DNA of 64,000 nucleotides from Clostridium sp. 12(A) (GTDB taxonomy: Bacteria; Bacillota; Clostridia; Lachnospirales; Lachnospiraceae). Of the stretch, positions 52,028-61,317 are shown piece by piece. Numbering within the stretch: position 1 is the first letter of the stretch; each line of letters begins with the position of its first letter. A program made the position numbers and the translations under genes. Where the stretch lies: positions 2,403,501 through 2,467,500 of the forward strand of contig JAGI01000002.1 of the NCBI GenBank assembly GCA_000526575.1, written 5' to 3'. A model generated the notes under the pieces. It worked only from the letters and a program-made list of their open reading frames with translations, did not search any database and was not told where the DNA came from.

Positions 52028-53344
52028 CTAGTTAAATTTTTTACTTCTTATACACCGTAATCTTGGTAGAATTCTAATCATTAATATAATAAGAAATATA
52101 TAGACTGCATTGGTAATCGTTATTGCCCACATCGTTTGACAATAATAAAAGCTCATTACAAAAACATAATTGAAATACATCATTAAAATTATTGAAATAT
52201 CTTTTCCTTTTTTTATAATTCCCTTATAAAGAATATGATTAAACCAACAATAGATAAATATTGTAAAAATAAGCATACCTATAAATCCATAGTCATGATA
52301 CGGACCCTCAAACCAAGAGAAAACATTACCTGCGAAATTACTATTTCCTCCAACATAAATAAAATTATTATTATATTGAGGACTATATCCTAAGTCTTGT
52401 AATAAACTTGTTAATGTGTTTTCTCCTATTAGAGTATTTTTTGCATGAACGCTAATAGGATCTGCTATGTATTTTGAAAACAAATAAACTGGACTACCAA
52501 TATAGTAGGTTATATATTCCAAGAAAGTACGGTTCGCTGTAGAAGTGTTAACTTTCGTAAAAACCCTCGATAAATAAAAAAGCGCAACCATTGCTATACC
52601 AAATATTACAAAATACTTAATAACTTTTTTAAATTCTTTCATTTTAATATTTTTCGACTGATACATCATAGAAAGTACAGCAGCATAGATAGCCAGAAGG
52701 TTCTTAAGTATTCCTATTCTATTGCCTGCGAAGAAAGTGACAATAAAATAACATATAATTGGTATAAAGTTCATAATCTGAGATTTAACTTTTACCTTAC
52801 ACAAAATAATGTTCTTAGCTACTACATAAACGTAAAAATAAAATAAGATCATTAATACCCTATAAAAAATTTTTTCTAATATATTTCCAGTAGACGTTGA
52901 ATCATATTTATTTAATCCTATTACATTAAGGCCCGTAGCACCTAAAATTTTTCCTCGTGTAAAAACAGAATATACGTATACCATCATTATTAATATACTC
53001 GAGAGTATAATAAATCCATTAATAAAGCTGTCAATATGTATAGGATTTTGTATCTTTTTTTCATTAAGCTGCCTGATATAATTAGTATAAGAGTGTTTTT
53101 TTTTCGTATAAAAAATTTCTGGTAATAACATAGCTAAAAACCCACTGGTGGTGACCGCCCAAGCTTTTATAGAGTATTCAACCTCCCAATAATGAATATT
53201 ATATATAACACAGATCGTTGATAGCGTGAACATAGCATAAGATAAAAAAGATGGAGACATTAAGTTTCCATTTGAAATTGTGTAAGAAATCGATAGAAAG
53301 AACAACTCCGTAAAGAATAATAAAAATATGTAGTTAGCTGACAT
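52028..53344 (-). CDS. O-antigen-polymerase-like membrane protein (Wzy candidate)
   Basis: A 438-residue integral membrane protein with about eleven to twelve hydrophobic helices and one larger extracytoplasmic loop (about 275-350, SPVYLFSKYIADPISVHA to FSWFEGPYHDYGFIG). This loop plus the motif near YHDYGFIGMLIFTIFIYC is typical of the oligosaccharide repeat-unit polymerase family. It would polymerise flipped repeats. It is preceded by a 63-base gap from the WbsX-like gene and followed by a 246-base gap before the flippase. Wzy proteins are poorly conserved, so the call rests on topology and place. Confidence 0.8.
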   Translation of the reverse strand: MSANYIFLLFFTELFFLSISYTISNGNLMSPSFLSYAMFTLSTICVIYNIHYWEVEYSIKAWAVTTSGFLAMLLPEIFYTKKKHSYTNYIRQLNEKKIQNPIHIDSFINGFIILSSILIMMVYVYSVFTRGKILGATGLNVIGLNKYDSTSTGNILEKIFYRVLMILFYFYVYVVAKNIILCKVKVKSQIMNFIPIICYFIVTFFAGNRIGILKNLLAIYAAVLSMMYQSKNIKMKEFKKVIKYFVIFGIAMVALFYLSRVFTKVNTSTANRTFLEYITYYIGSPVYLFSKYIADPISVHAKNTLIGENTLTSLLQDLGYSPQYNNNFIYVGGNSNFAGNVFSWFEGPYHDYGFIGMLIFTIFIYCWFNHILYKGIIKKGKDISIILMMYFNYVFVMSFYYCQTMWAITITNAVYIFLIILMIRILPRLRCIRSKKFN

Positions 53345-53407
53345 GCCTTCCTCCCGATGATCAACTTCATTTCAAAAGCAGTTTAATTTAAATCCATATG
53401 TGTTTTT

Positions 53408-54547
53408 TTATTGAACAATTTTCTTCTTAAGAGCCTCTAGGTACCCACGTCCAAACTTAATATCTGGCTCCATATAATTACCTTCTCCCCACTCATTCCA
53501 TGCCTGCAAGAAAATAATTTTATGTTCCTGCTCTTTTTTTTCTACAATTTTCAAAGCATTATCTATTGCCTTCTCGAATTTTTCCGGTGTACTGTTATCA
53601 TAAATTCTGGCATCTTTTCCTGATCTCGGAGTTCTGTCCAAACGAGGAATAATCTGTGGATAAATGTACTCTCTCTCCTCTGCCTTATTATGAAAATTTT
53701 GCATTATAGCATCATAATCATATCTCAATACCGTGAAATTCCCTGCAAATTTTCTTATAATAGCTCTTAACGCTTTTTTAGCAAATCCGACGACCTTTGT
53801 TTCAGCATAACGTTGTGTATCTGAATTTATTCCATCGAATCCCATATCAAGATATTTTTGGTACCTTTCAACTGATTCATCTTTGACGGTTGTATTGCTC
53901 ATTGATAACTTACCCATTGATGAGACACGCGCAACAAAATGAATTCCCTTCAATCCACTGTCTATTGCCAATTTCTGCCATAATTCAATAAAATGAGATG
54001 CGTCAGGAATTGCTTCAGGATCAAATATTAAAAATAAGGGTTTTCCGTCAATAGTGATATATCTATGATCTTTAAAAGCCGATAAGATTGAGTTAAAATG
54101 CAAAATATAATCATCATCACCTGGATATGTTTGCTCCAGAAATGTTATATCATTTGTAAAATGCTCCGTCTTCTGCCAAGTTTTATTGGACCAGGAATGG
54201 TTGGCCCAGCCTAAACAAAACGGATAATCAGGTTTGCCAGATTCTAAAACTTCATTAAAAGGTCTTTCAAGAATTCGTTTTCCGTTGCCGAACCAGTAGT
54301 GCCAATAACAAAATCCTTCTACGCCATATTCTCTAGCCATCTCTGCCTGTTCTTCTCGAGCTTCAGGTAGTCGTAAATCATAAAATCCCAAATCCATAGG
54401 TATCTGTGGTTGATAATGTCCTTTATATAAAGGGGTTGCTTTTGCAACATTTGTCCATTCTGTAAAACCCTTGCCCCACATCTCATTATTTTCTTTTACT
54501 GGATGGAATTGTGGTAAATAAAAAGCAATTACTCTAGCTTTATTCAT
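53408..54547 (-). CDS. WbsX-like protein with GH99-type barrel
   Basis: A 379-residue protein of the WbsX/GH99-like family found in O-antigen and capsule loci. Marks are the N-terminal VIAFYLPQFHPVKENNEMWG and KGFTEWTNVAKATPLYKGHY, then YDLRLPEAREEQA, GVEGFCYWHYWFGNGKR, FCLGWANHSWSNKTW, and the C-terminal IIFLQAWNEWGEGNYMEPD. The fold resembles endo-mannosidases, but in these loci the proteins are often treated as glycosyltransferases; the real reaction is uncertain. No signal peptide, so it acts in the cytosol. It overlaps the DUF115 gene by eight bases. Confidence 0.88.
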   Translation of the reverse strand: MNKARVIAFYLPQFHPVKENNEMWGKGFTEWTNVAKATPLYKGHYQPQIPMDLGFYDLRLPEAREEQAEMAREYGVEGFCYWHYWFGNGKRILERPFNEVLESGKPDYPFCLGWANHSWSNKTWQKTEHFTNDITFLEQTYPGDDDYILHFNSILSAFKDHRYITIDGKPLFLIFDPEAIPDASHFIELWQKLAIDSGLKGIHFVARVSSMGKLSMSNTTVKDESVERYQKYLDMGFDGINSDTQRYAETKVVGFAKKALRAIIRKFAGNFTVLRYDYDAIMQNFHNKAEEREYIYPQIIPRLDRTPRSGKDARIYDNSTPEKFEKAIDNALKIVEKKEQEHKIIFLQAWNEWGEGNYMEPDIKFGRGYLEALKKKIVQ

Positions 54548-55352
54548 TTATTTCTACAACCTCCTCTAAATTCATACGAGGGAACCACTCTAATTTGCCA
54601 CCTCGTGTAACATTAATTATTGAAATATTATGGTCTTTTGCATAATCTCTGGCAGCAATATATGCTTTATTCATTCCCTCAATATTAGCTATAACCTCCT
54701 TTGGATTTTTATCAGTAAAGAAATGACTATTAACAGTTTCATCTTGTATAACATTGCCTTTTTCATCATATGTTAAAGAGTAACTATGATCCATTCCTAA
54801 CAAATAAATATATCTATACCCCAAATATACTGCCAATTGAATCATGGTATATGTAATAGTGGGCATATTTATAATGTAATCAGAAACATCTTCACTAAAA
54901 GCGATCTTTTTATTTAAGTCATTTCTACGTGCGCGTATACATACTGCATGAGGATTTTTCATGCCTCTTTTTCTCCAGTAGTATTCACCAATAAACATAT
55001 ATGGAACTTCCATATTATCTAATGCATCACCTGTATCGGCATATCTATCTTGGATTACAAAATACTTTGGTCTCCAACAAGTTTTTTCAAAAACCTTAAA
55101 TATTAAATTGGCCGCAAAACAATCTTGATCTTTTATCAATTCTAAATCATCAGTTGTAAGACTTGGCCCATTACCAATAATAAAACAACTCTTTCCTGAC
55201 GCAACATCTTTCATAGACTTTAATTTTTCATCATAATGTTTTATATTATTGAGTTTTTTGTAAAATCTCTCATTTTCAAATTCAATCAGATTAATGCACA
55301 ATTCGTGTAACCATTTTGTTTTTGTAATCACTTTTCTTAATTGAATATTCAT
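54540..55352 (-). CDS. DUF115/MptE-like protein, candidate CMP-sugar-dependent glycosyltransferase
   Basis: A 270-residue cytosolic protein. It carries SCFIIGNGPSLTTDDLELI (about 53-71), KYFVIQDRY, and YLGYRYIYLLGMDHSY (about 180-195). These mark the DUF115 family, which includes the Maf flagellar nonulosonate transferases. GNGPSL and LGxDxxY are also found in GT42 sialyltransferases, whose donors are CMP-sugars. Because the operon makes CMP-Kdo and no GT30 (WaaA) or KpsC/KpsS-type Kdo transferase is visible, this protein is the best candidate for the Kdo transferase. That is inference; some DUF115 proteins have other roles. Confidence 0.7.
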   Translation of the reverse strand: MNIQLRKVITKTKWLHELCINLIEFENERFYKKLNNIKHYDEKLKSMKDVASGKSCFIIGNGPSLTTDDLELIKDQDCFAANLIFKVFEKTCWRPKYFVIQDRYADTGDALDNMEVPYMFIGEYYWRKRGMKNPHAVCIRARRNDLNKKIAFSEDVSDYIINMPTITYTMIQLAVYLGYRYIYLLGMDHSYSLTYDEKGNVIQDETVNSHFFTDKNPKEVIANIEGMNKAYIAARDYAKDHNISIINVTRGGKLEWFPRMNLEEVVEINE

Positions 55353-55365
55353 AACTTGCTCCCTA

Positions 55366-56355
55366 TCAAACTAAATTTGTTTTTTTATACCACTGTATAG
55401 TTTTTATTATTCCTTGCTGCATTGAAACTTTAGGCAAAAAATCCAATTGTGCTTTAGCCTTTGATATATCATAAACGCGGTTAGTTATAGTAGCTTCAAT
55501 ATTCTTTTTTGTCACTACTGGTTTTTTTCTAATTGCATTAAATACTGCTTCTTCAGCTGCCGCTGCATAAATCATTATGTTAACCGGTACAGGAATTATT
55601 ATTATTTTTTTTCCAATCGTCTGCGCAATAGTTTTTCCCATTTCAGTGAAATCTATTGATCCATCTGATGTTAAAATATATGTTTCGCCTATCACTCCGT
55701 TGTCAACCAATTTTATTAATGCTTGTACAAAATCTGTAACATAGATATTAGATGTATAGTTATTACCGCTACCAATCTTAGGAAATATTCCTTTCTTGCA
55801 TAACTTTGCCAAAGTCAAATAAGAATACTCATGTTCACCCACTCCATATACCTTAGTTGGTCGAACAATTATGCATGGAAACCCACCTTTATAATAATCA
55901 TTTAGTAATCGTTCAGCTTCATATTTGGTAACTTGATAAGGAAGATAAGGAGAACATTGACTTTCTTCTGTAATAGGTGTTGTTTTTACAATCCCCATTG
56001 CAGCTATAGAGCTAACAAAAATAAACCTAGATACTCCCTTCTTTTTACTTTCATCAGCAATATTTCTCGTTCCTTCAACATTAACTGCTCTAAAAATCGA
56101 AAAACTTTCTTCACTCGGTAATTGATTTCCAACTTTGGCCACCATGTGATATACAATATCAATACCATCACAACAGCCATTAAGGCTATCTCTATCAGTC
56201 ACATCTCCTATAAAATATTCACAGGTATCTTTAAAAAGTTCCTTAGCCTTATTTAAATTTCTCACTAGTAAGCGAATCTTGTGCCCCTGTTCTAACAACT
56301 GGGGGATAAAATGCTCACCTATAAAACCCGTGCCTCCAGTTACTAATATATTCAT
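55366..56355 (-). CDS. NAD-dependent epimerase/dehydratase (extended SDR)
   Basis: A 329-residue extended SDR with Rossmann motif VTGGTGFIGEHFI, IGDVTDRDSL, Ser/Thr in FVSSIAAMG, catalytic Tyr and Lys in YQVTKYEAERLL (about 142-153) and RPTKVYGVGEHEY. The family covers UDP-galactose-4-epimerase-like and keto-reductase enzymes; GGTGFIG with a KVYG block fits a nucleotide-sugar reductase or epimerase. AGGAGGGC precedes the ATG. It is the first gene of the operon running leftwards through DUF115, WbsX, Wzy, Wzx and the Kdo genes. Substrate unknown. Confidence 0.88.
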   Translation of the reverse strand: MNILVTGGTGFIGEHFIPQLLEQGHKIRLLVRNLNKAKELFKDTCEYFIGDVTDRDSLNGCCDGIDIVYHMVAKVGNQLPSEESFSIFRAVNVEGTRNIADESKKKGVSRFIFVSSIAAMGIVKTTPITEESQCSPYLPYQVTKYEAERLLNDYYKGGFPCIIVRPTKVYGVGEHEYSYLTLAKLCKKGIFPKIGSGNNYTSNIYVTDFVQALIKLVDNGVIGETYILTSDGSIDFTEMGKTIAQTIGKKIIIIPVPVNIMIYAAAAEEAVFNAIRKKPVVTKKNIEATITNRVYDISKAKAQLDFLPKVSMQQGIIKTIQWYKKTNLV

Positions 56356-56942
56356 GTTTATGCCCTCCTAGTGTAATGTCTAAACATGATGTATTATAAT
56401 TGTTTAACCACTCAACATTAGGATACAGAGAGGTCAACTTAATTTTGACATCATAGGTTTATAATTACAAGTAATTGTCTTGAGACTTAGATTATGACTT
56501 TCTCCCAATTACTTAGTTCTTTTTCTACTATTCCAATGTGCCTATACTCCATGATAAATATTGTCCGGCCATATATTAAACTCTAGTCAACTCCTATGTT
56601 CAGGTATATGCTTATATTTCAAGGTACTACGCCAAACGCCTTACTTCTTCAGAAGAAAACAATTTAAACAGTGCTGATAATGCAAAAATGCTTATCTTGC
56701 AAATTACAATATTTATTATCTTTTTATCTGGCTTTCATACTTCCAATAAATATTTATTCATCTCTATTCAGTTTACAACCTTGTGAAGATCCTATAGGGG
56801 TTCAAAACAATTTAACAACATTAAATATATGATCTTAAAAAGTTTTTAATAAAACTTTTAATATCATTTTTATTAAATCAATTATGTATATTCTTGTTCT
56901 TGACTTAGAACTAGTTACGTTATTAGGATATCACAATATAGA
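56356..56942. other. 587-base gap upstream of the Kdo operon
   Basis: AT-rich, stops in all frames, no hairpin with T-run. The minus-strand TATAAT at 56393-56398 is described separately. The rest shows nothing I can name. Confidence 0.5.
56393..56398 (-). promoter_or_regulatory. -10 box candidate for the Kdo/Wzx/Wzy operon
   Basis: TATAAT on the minus strand, 37 bases before the epimerase ATG and 20-odd bases before AGGAGG. A TTGAGT lies upstream but only 11 bases away, so the -35 is doubtful. Confidence 0.4.
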
Positions 56943-57962
56943 TTATATATCAACAAGGCCTGCTCTAGGAAAAAATGATTTTGTAGCTTTTAAACGAATA
57001 TACAATGGTTTCAATTCGGAATGAATGAAACCAAGAACCTTATGAGATATACCACTAGGTAATTTATCGATAACACCTATCACTTTTGCTGCTTTAGTAT
57101 CAAATCTCATCTCATTCAATTTCTTATCTTTCCATGGGCTCATACCCATATACTTTCTAAATTCAGATGCCAGCGGATGATCAGTATTGCTAAACCAAGG
57201 CCGTATTATCCTCATGTTAGCGGTATAATGAATTATAGTTGGATCTGCTACGCCCGCTGCTAGTTCGTCTTTAGAGTAAAAGGCTGTTGGCTTTCTTAAC
57301 GTATTAATTTCCTCATAAGAATGAGCAACATTGATTGTCATCACATCATACTTCGATTCTAAAATACCAATTCTTCCGCAAAAAATACCGTTTAAAATAT
57401 CTTGATCTGCATAACTAATAAGTTTCAGATAACGTGTCATATACTTATCAACAACAGTTTTTATATCAATTTTTCTCAATTCATCTAGATTAAAGAGAAT
57501 TACCCCTGCATTTATATACACACTATTTTTCTTTAACCCTATATTCTGTTTATAAGTACTTCCTATACAGTCCTTGATTCCGAAACAAATACAGTTTGAA
57601 ACATCAACTTCAGATAAGCGAGAGATATCTCCTCTGACAATTGTATCACAATCAAGATATAACACTTTATGTATATTTTCTGGAAGTAATTGTCCTGAAA
57701 AAAGTCTGGTAAATGCACTTAACGGCCACCTGGTAGATACCAAAACATCTGGTATATCCAGTTCAGGAACATCAATTACACTAATCCTTCTTCCATATTT
57801 TTCTGCAATTGTCCATAATATACTTTTGTTCTCATCTGAAATATTTTCACCAAGTAAATATACTGATAAATCCTTAATATGCTTATTCGTTTCAAATAAA
57901 GAAATCGCAGATATTCCCATTATCCATATATAATTATTGTCACAAGTATATATAACGTTCAT
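56943..57962 (-). CDS. Family 8 glycosyltransferase
   Basis: A 339-residue GT8 (galactosyl/glucosyltransferase) with the GT-A blocks VIYTCDNNYIWIMGISAIS, the metal-binding DxD in VLYLDCDTIVRGDIS (about 100-114), NAGVILFNLDELRK, SYADQDILNGIFCG and IIHYTANMRIIRPW. These are LgtC/WaaI-like features; donor is most often UDP-galactose or UDP-glucose, and the enzyme retains configuration. It lies ten bases downstream of rfbC, so both are cotranscribed. A related GT8 domain is found at 62526-64000. Confidence 0.92.
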   Translation of the reverse strand: MNVIYTCDNNYIWIMGISAISLFETNKHIKDLSVYLLGENISDENKSILWTIAEKYGRRISVIDVPELDIPDVLVSTRWPLSAFTRLFSGQLLPENIHKVLYLDCDTIVRGDISRLSEVDVSNCICFGIKDCIGSTYKQNIGLKKNSVYINAGVILFNLDELRKIDIKTVVDKYMTRYLKLISYADQDILNGIFCGRIGILESKYDVMTINVAHSYEEINTLRKPTAFYSKDELAAGVADPTIIHYTANMRIIRPWFSNTDHPLASEFRKYMGMSPWKDKKLNEMRFDTKAAKVIGVIDKLPSGISHKVLGFIHSELKPLYIRLKATKSFFPRAGLVDI

Positions 57963-57972
57963 ATAATCCCCC

Positions 57973-58527
57973 TTAACTATGCTTTAATGTCGAGAATGCA
58001 GGATATTTCTTATCTTTTTCAGCGATTATAGGCTCTTCACCTTTTGATAATGGCCATTGTATTCCGATATCTGGATCATTCCACGGAATGCCAACCTCAT
58101 CATTCTGATGCCAGAAATCCGTAACTTTATAACAAAGCTTAGCAGCCTCTGATATTACTAAAAAACCATGTGCAAATCCTTCTGAAATATAAAACTGCTT
58201 ATTATTTTCTTCCGATAACTCAACCCCAAACCATTGCCCATATGTTGGGGAATCTAATCTTACATCAACAGCCACATCAAAAACAGTCCCTTGAATAACT
58301 CTCACAAGCTTCCCCTGTGGATGCTGTTTTTGAAAATGTAATCCGCGAAGTACTCCCCTTGTACTCATTGATTGATTATCCTGTACAAAAACCATGTCCA
58401 GTCCTGCTTTACGCATGTCATTCTGATTATAAGTTTCTACAAAATATCCACGACTATCTCTATGTACAATCGGTTCTATTACATAGAGCCCTTCTATCGG
58501 AGTTCTTGTAACATTTATCTCTCCCAC
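57973..58527 (-). CDS. rfbC: dTDP-4-dehydrorhamnose 3,5-epimerase
   Basis: A 184-residue RmlC cupin enzyme. Motifs: SRGYFVETYNQNDM, FVQDNQSMSTRGVLRGLHFQ with the active-site His region, GKLVRVIQGTVFDVAVDVR, FYISEGFAHGFLVIS (His) and YKVTDFWH with the catalytic Tyr. It epimerises C3 and C5 of dTDP-4-keto-6-deoxyglucose in dTDP-rhamnose synthesis. The other genes of that pathway (rfbA, rfbB, rfbD) are not in the window, so they must lie elsewhere, perhaps further right. Ten bases from the GT8 gene. Confidence 0.95.
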   Translation of the reverse strand: MGEINVTRTPIEGLYVIEPIVHRDSRGYFVETYNQNDMRKAGLDMVFVQDNQSMSTRGVLRGLHFQKQHPQGKLVRVIQGTVFDVAVDVRLDSPTYGQWFGVELSEENNKQFYISEGFAHGFLVISEAAKLCYKVTDFWHQNDEVGIPWNDPDIGIQWPLSKGEEPIIAEKDKKYPAFSTLKHS

Positions 58528-58978
58528 TTTTATTTATCTCCATTTACAATTATTCTTCTTTGATTTATAGGAAACAGTTTATCAATTGCTATACGTATGA
58601 TTTAGACGATTTTGACGGCCTCCTGTAATAGTATCCTACCATTCACGGCTATAAAGATAATATTAACAATTTCCCTTACCATAATCCTTAAAATTGATCA
58701 CTGACAATCAGGCCAGTTCTTTAAAAATTTTAGTCGAATTAATTAACATTATTTTGCAAATCCACACTTGCCATCGCTTAACACCTTTTTTAACATTTAT
58801 GCTAATCAATTATAAAGAACTTTGACCTTCGCTTAAAACAGCGAATAGAGTTCTTCCTCCATTCGCTGTTCCCCCCACTTCTCTAAAAAAGCTTTTTTTA
58901 TACGAATCTTTCGTCCATCTAGTAAGACAACACTTAAGTTAAATGCTATCCAATTCTAATGGAATTATTAGGCTTTAA
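58528..58978. other. 451-base gap with one hairpin
   Basis: No gene seen; stops in all frames. It contains the hairpin at 58835-58870, and must hold the rfbC promoter. Confidence 0.5.
58835..58870 (-). terminator. Hairpin after the large membrane protein gene
   Basis: AAACAGCGAAT and ATTCGCTGTT arms (10-bp perfect stem) across a 14-base loop; on the minus strand TTTTAAG follows. About 110 bases after the stop of the gene at 58979. Weak T-run. Confidence 0.55.
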
Positions 58979-61267
58979 TTACTCCTTCTTGACTTTTCCA
59001 TAAGTCAAAGAATTTAATTGGATTTTTGTTTTTCCTTCAACAAATACCAAAAATTCTATTCCTTCGGAATCAGGAATATCACAAACTATAGAAGTAAGTA
59101 GATGCCCGCTATCATCAAAATCCAATTTATTTACAGCCACTTCTTTCAAGATCTTAGCTCCACTTCCATATGATAGTCTTAATGTGGCTATCTTTCCTTC
59201 AAGAATATCAGTATCTAAGAGAGTCATATCAAAATCCACCTTTAAGCGTCCTTGATAAATTGTGACCCATGGACCATGAATAAGAGATTTATTATTACCA
59301 TCAATAAGTACCCTTCCATTGTGATCTGTACTTAAATTGTTCGCCCCCGCCAAGCTAATTAAATTTATCACCTTCTTTTCTGCATAGTAATCATTCATCT
59401 CAATACCATGTTTACGAAGTGAATCAGTAATAGTTTGATCATTTGTATAAATATATTCGGCATCTGATATTTTGCCACAGACATATCCAGAGCGAATCAA
59501 GTGCGTCATTTCTTTTGAACTATCAGTTATTACAACAGCTTCATCCTTGCTGTTCCTATAAGGACTTCCCTGAATAATATTATCAATTTTCTCTTCACCT
59601 GTCATGTATAGATAGGGAATATGATCAATATAAAGTGTAAATTCACTTTCGGGATTTAATTTTTTAAGTATATTAGTACCGGATTTAACGGTCTCCAAAT
59701 AATTTATTGATTTTTGTTTTATTAACTCTTCCCCCATTTTAAAACCAATACAAAGCAATGCTACTCCTATCCCTGATATTATTGCCCATTTACAAGTTTT
59801 CTTTTTATATCCTCTATCTATTACATAATATAACAAGTTTCCATTTGCAATTATGATAGCTATAATTACTAACAAAATTATAAAAACACCGCATACAAAG
59901 AATATATTTCTTGTAGCATCACTCAATCTTAATAATTCTACCATGGTTCGTACATAGGCAAACAATTTATTATGTATAAAAATCAAAAATAATAATGCTA
60001 CCACAATAGAAATAATTAAAGTTCTAGTTCGTTTCCGTTCTTTATTGATAGATAAAATATGACAGCTTTCTGAGTTATCTATCTTTGAAAATACAAATAA
60101 AACGAATGGATTATATGCTATTTCCAACATATGGTGCTCAATAGTACATTGTACAGCCATGGCCCAAAGGATAACCAGTAAATACCTTTTTCCTGCGTTA
60201 TTCGCCTTTAAGCCTATCAATACAAAAGTAATAACAGTTAATATGAATAGAACTGATCCATATCTGATAAAAATCATTACATAAGAACTATCAATAAAAT
60301 TATAACCAATTCTGCCAACAGTATCTCCACCTGCCCCGATCATATCAAATGGAGTTCCCCATAGACTAAGCCCATATTTGTCAATTGCAGCTTTCCCTAA
60401 GCCAAGCCTCCCTGATACAATAGAATTAATTACGCTTAAAACCTTGTTATCTTTTGAATAAAGTATTGTAACAAGTATTGACAAAAAGGCACAGATGGGA
60501 ACAGATAAAATCAGGCAATAATCGATATACTTAATCATTGTTAATCTTATTTTCTTAAATTTATAATTGTCAATACTATCATTAATTAACACTTTATCTG
60601 TCCTGCCTATATATTGACCAGCCAAAAGCAATAGCAACAAACTCCCCGAACTATTCCTTGCACCGCTGAAAAAATATAATATAAAAGCAACAAAAGTCAC
60701 TAATATATTTAAAAAAACTCCAGGTGTTTTATCTTTATAAGCCATGTAAACTAATATAAGAAAGAATACATGAGCACCAAAATCGGTTGAAAAAACAATA
60801 CCAAATGCATGTTTATACATACCATCATCAAAATATATTAAATCTTTAATACAACCAGTTAATGCTGCCATGATTGTTATCGTCATAATAATAGATACGA
60901 TAAATAAATATAAGCCTAATATTTTTTTGTAGGAAATATCTTTTGCTCCTAATACAAAAAAAGCCATTTCCAGCAAAAATAAATAGCCTGTTTTCCTATA
61001 CACTAAAGAAAAAACAATCAAATATAGGAAATAAAATAAACATTCACCAACACTTTTATAACCTTTTAAAACTACTTTAGTTACTAAATAAGCTCCGATA
61101 CTTAAACGTAAAAAATCAAAGTATTTAGTTGGCCATGGCAACGAAAACATAGTAGTATCAAAAAATAACCTAATTAAATATAATGCTAATATAAGAAGGT
61201 AAATAAATTCTAGTAACATTTTTTTATCTATGCATTTAATATACTTATCATTTATATTTTTCATCAT
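58979..61267 (-). CDS. Large membrane protein, Wzy-like polymerase fused to an extracytoplasmic domain
   Basis: A 762-residue protein. Residues 1-500 are mostly hydrophobic, with about 12 to 14 helices; KHAFGIVFSTDFGAHVFFL (about 160-178) and YFFSGARNSSGSLLLLL resemble streptococcal-type Wzy polymerases (compare FGFxHPNxxG and SRSS/G). A short loop with SGRLGLGKAAIDKYGLS also fits. The last 260 residues are soluble and probably outside the cell, with a beta-rich ending (SLIHGPWVTIYQGRLKVDFD). That domain I do not recognise; it may bind sugar. As a second polymerase-like gene in the locus it may be the real Wzy or act on a second glycan. Function inferred only. Confidence 0.6.
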   Translation of the reverse strand: MMKNINDKYIKCIDKKMLLEFIYLLILALYLIRLFFDTTMFSLPWPTKYFDFLRLSIGAYLVTKVVLKGYKSVGECLFYFLYLIVFSLVYRKTGYLFLLEMAFFVLGAKDISYKKILGLYLFIVSIIMTITIMAALTGCIKDLIYFDDGMYKHAFGIVFSTDFGAHVFFLILVYMAYKDKTPGVFLNILVTFVAFILYFFSGARNSSGSLLLLLLAGQYIGRTDKVLINDSIDNYKFKKIRLTMIKYIDYCLILSVPICAFLSILVTILYSKDNKVLSVINSIVSGRLGLGKAAIDKYGLSLWGTPFDMIGAGGDTVGRIGYNFIDSSYVMIFIRYGSVLFILTVITFVLIGLKANNAGKRYLLVILWAMAVQCTIEHHMLEIAYNPFVLFVFSKIDNSESCHILSINKERKRTRTLIISIVVALLFLIFIHNKLFAYVRTMVELLRLSDATRNIFFVCGVFIILLVIIAIIIANGNLLYYVIDRGYKKKTCKWAIISGIGVALLCIGFKMGEELIKQKSINYLETVKSGTNILKKLNPESEFTLYIDHIPYLYMTGEEKIDNIIQGSPYRNSKDEAVVITDSSKEMTHLIRSGYVCGKISDAEYIYTNDQTITDSLRKHGIEMNDYYAEKKVINLISLAGANNLSTDHNGRVLIDGNNKSLIHGPWVTIYQGRLKVDFDMTLLDTDILEGKIATLRLSYGSGAKILKEVAVNKLDFDDSGHLLTSIVCDIPDSEGIEFLVFVEGKTKIQLNSLTYGKVKKE

Positions 61268-61317
61268 AAGCCTACTTTCTGGTTTACTATGTAAGAGTTT
61301 AGCTTTCTTAGCAGATA

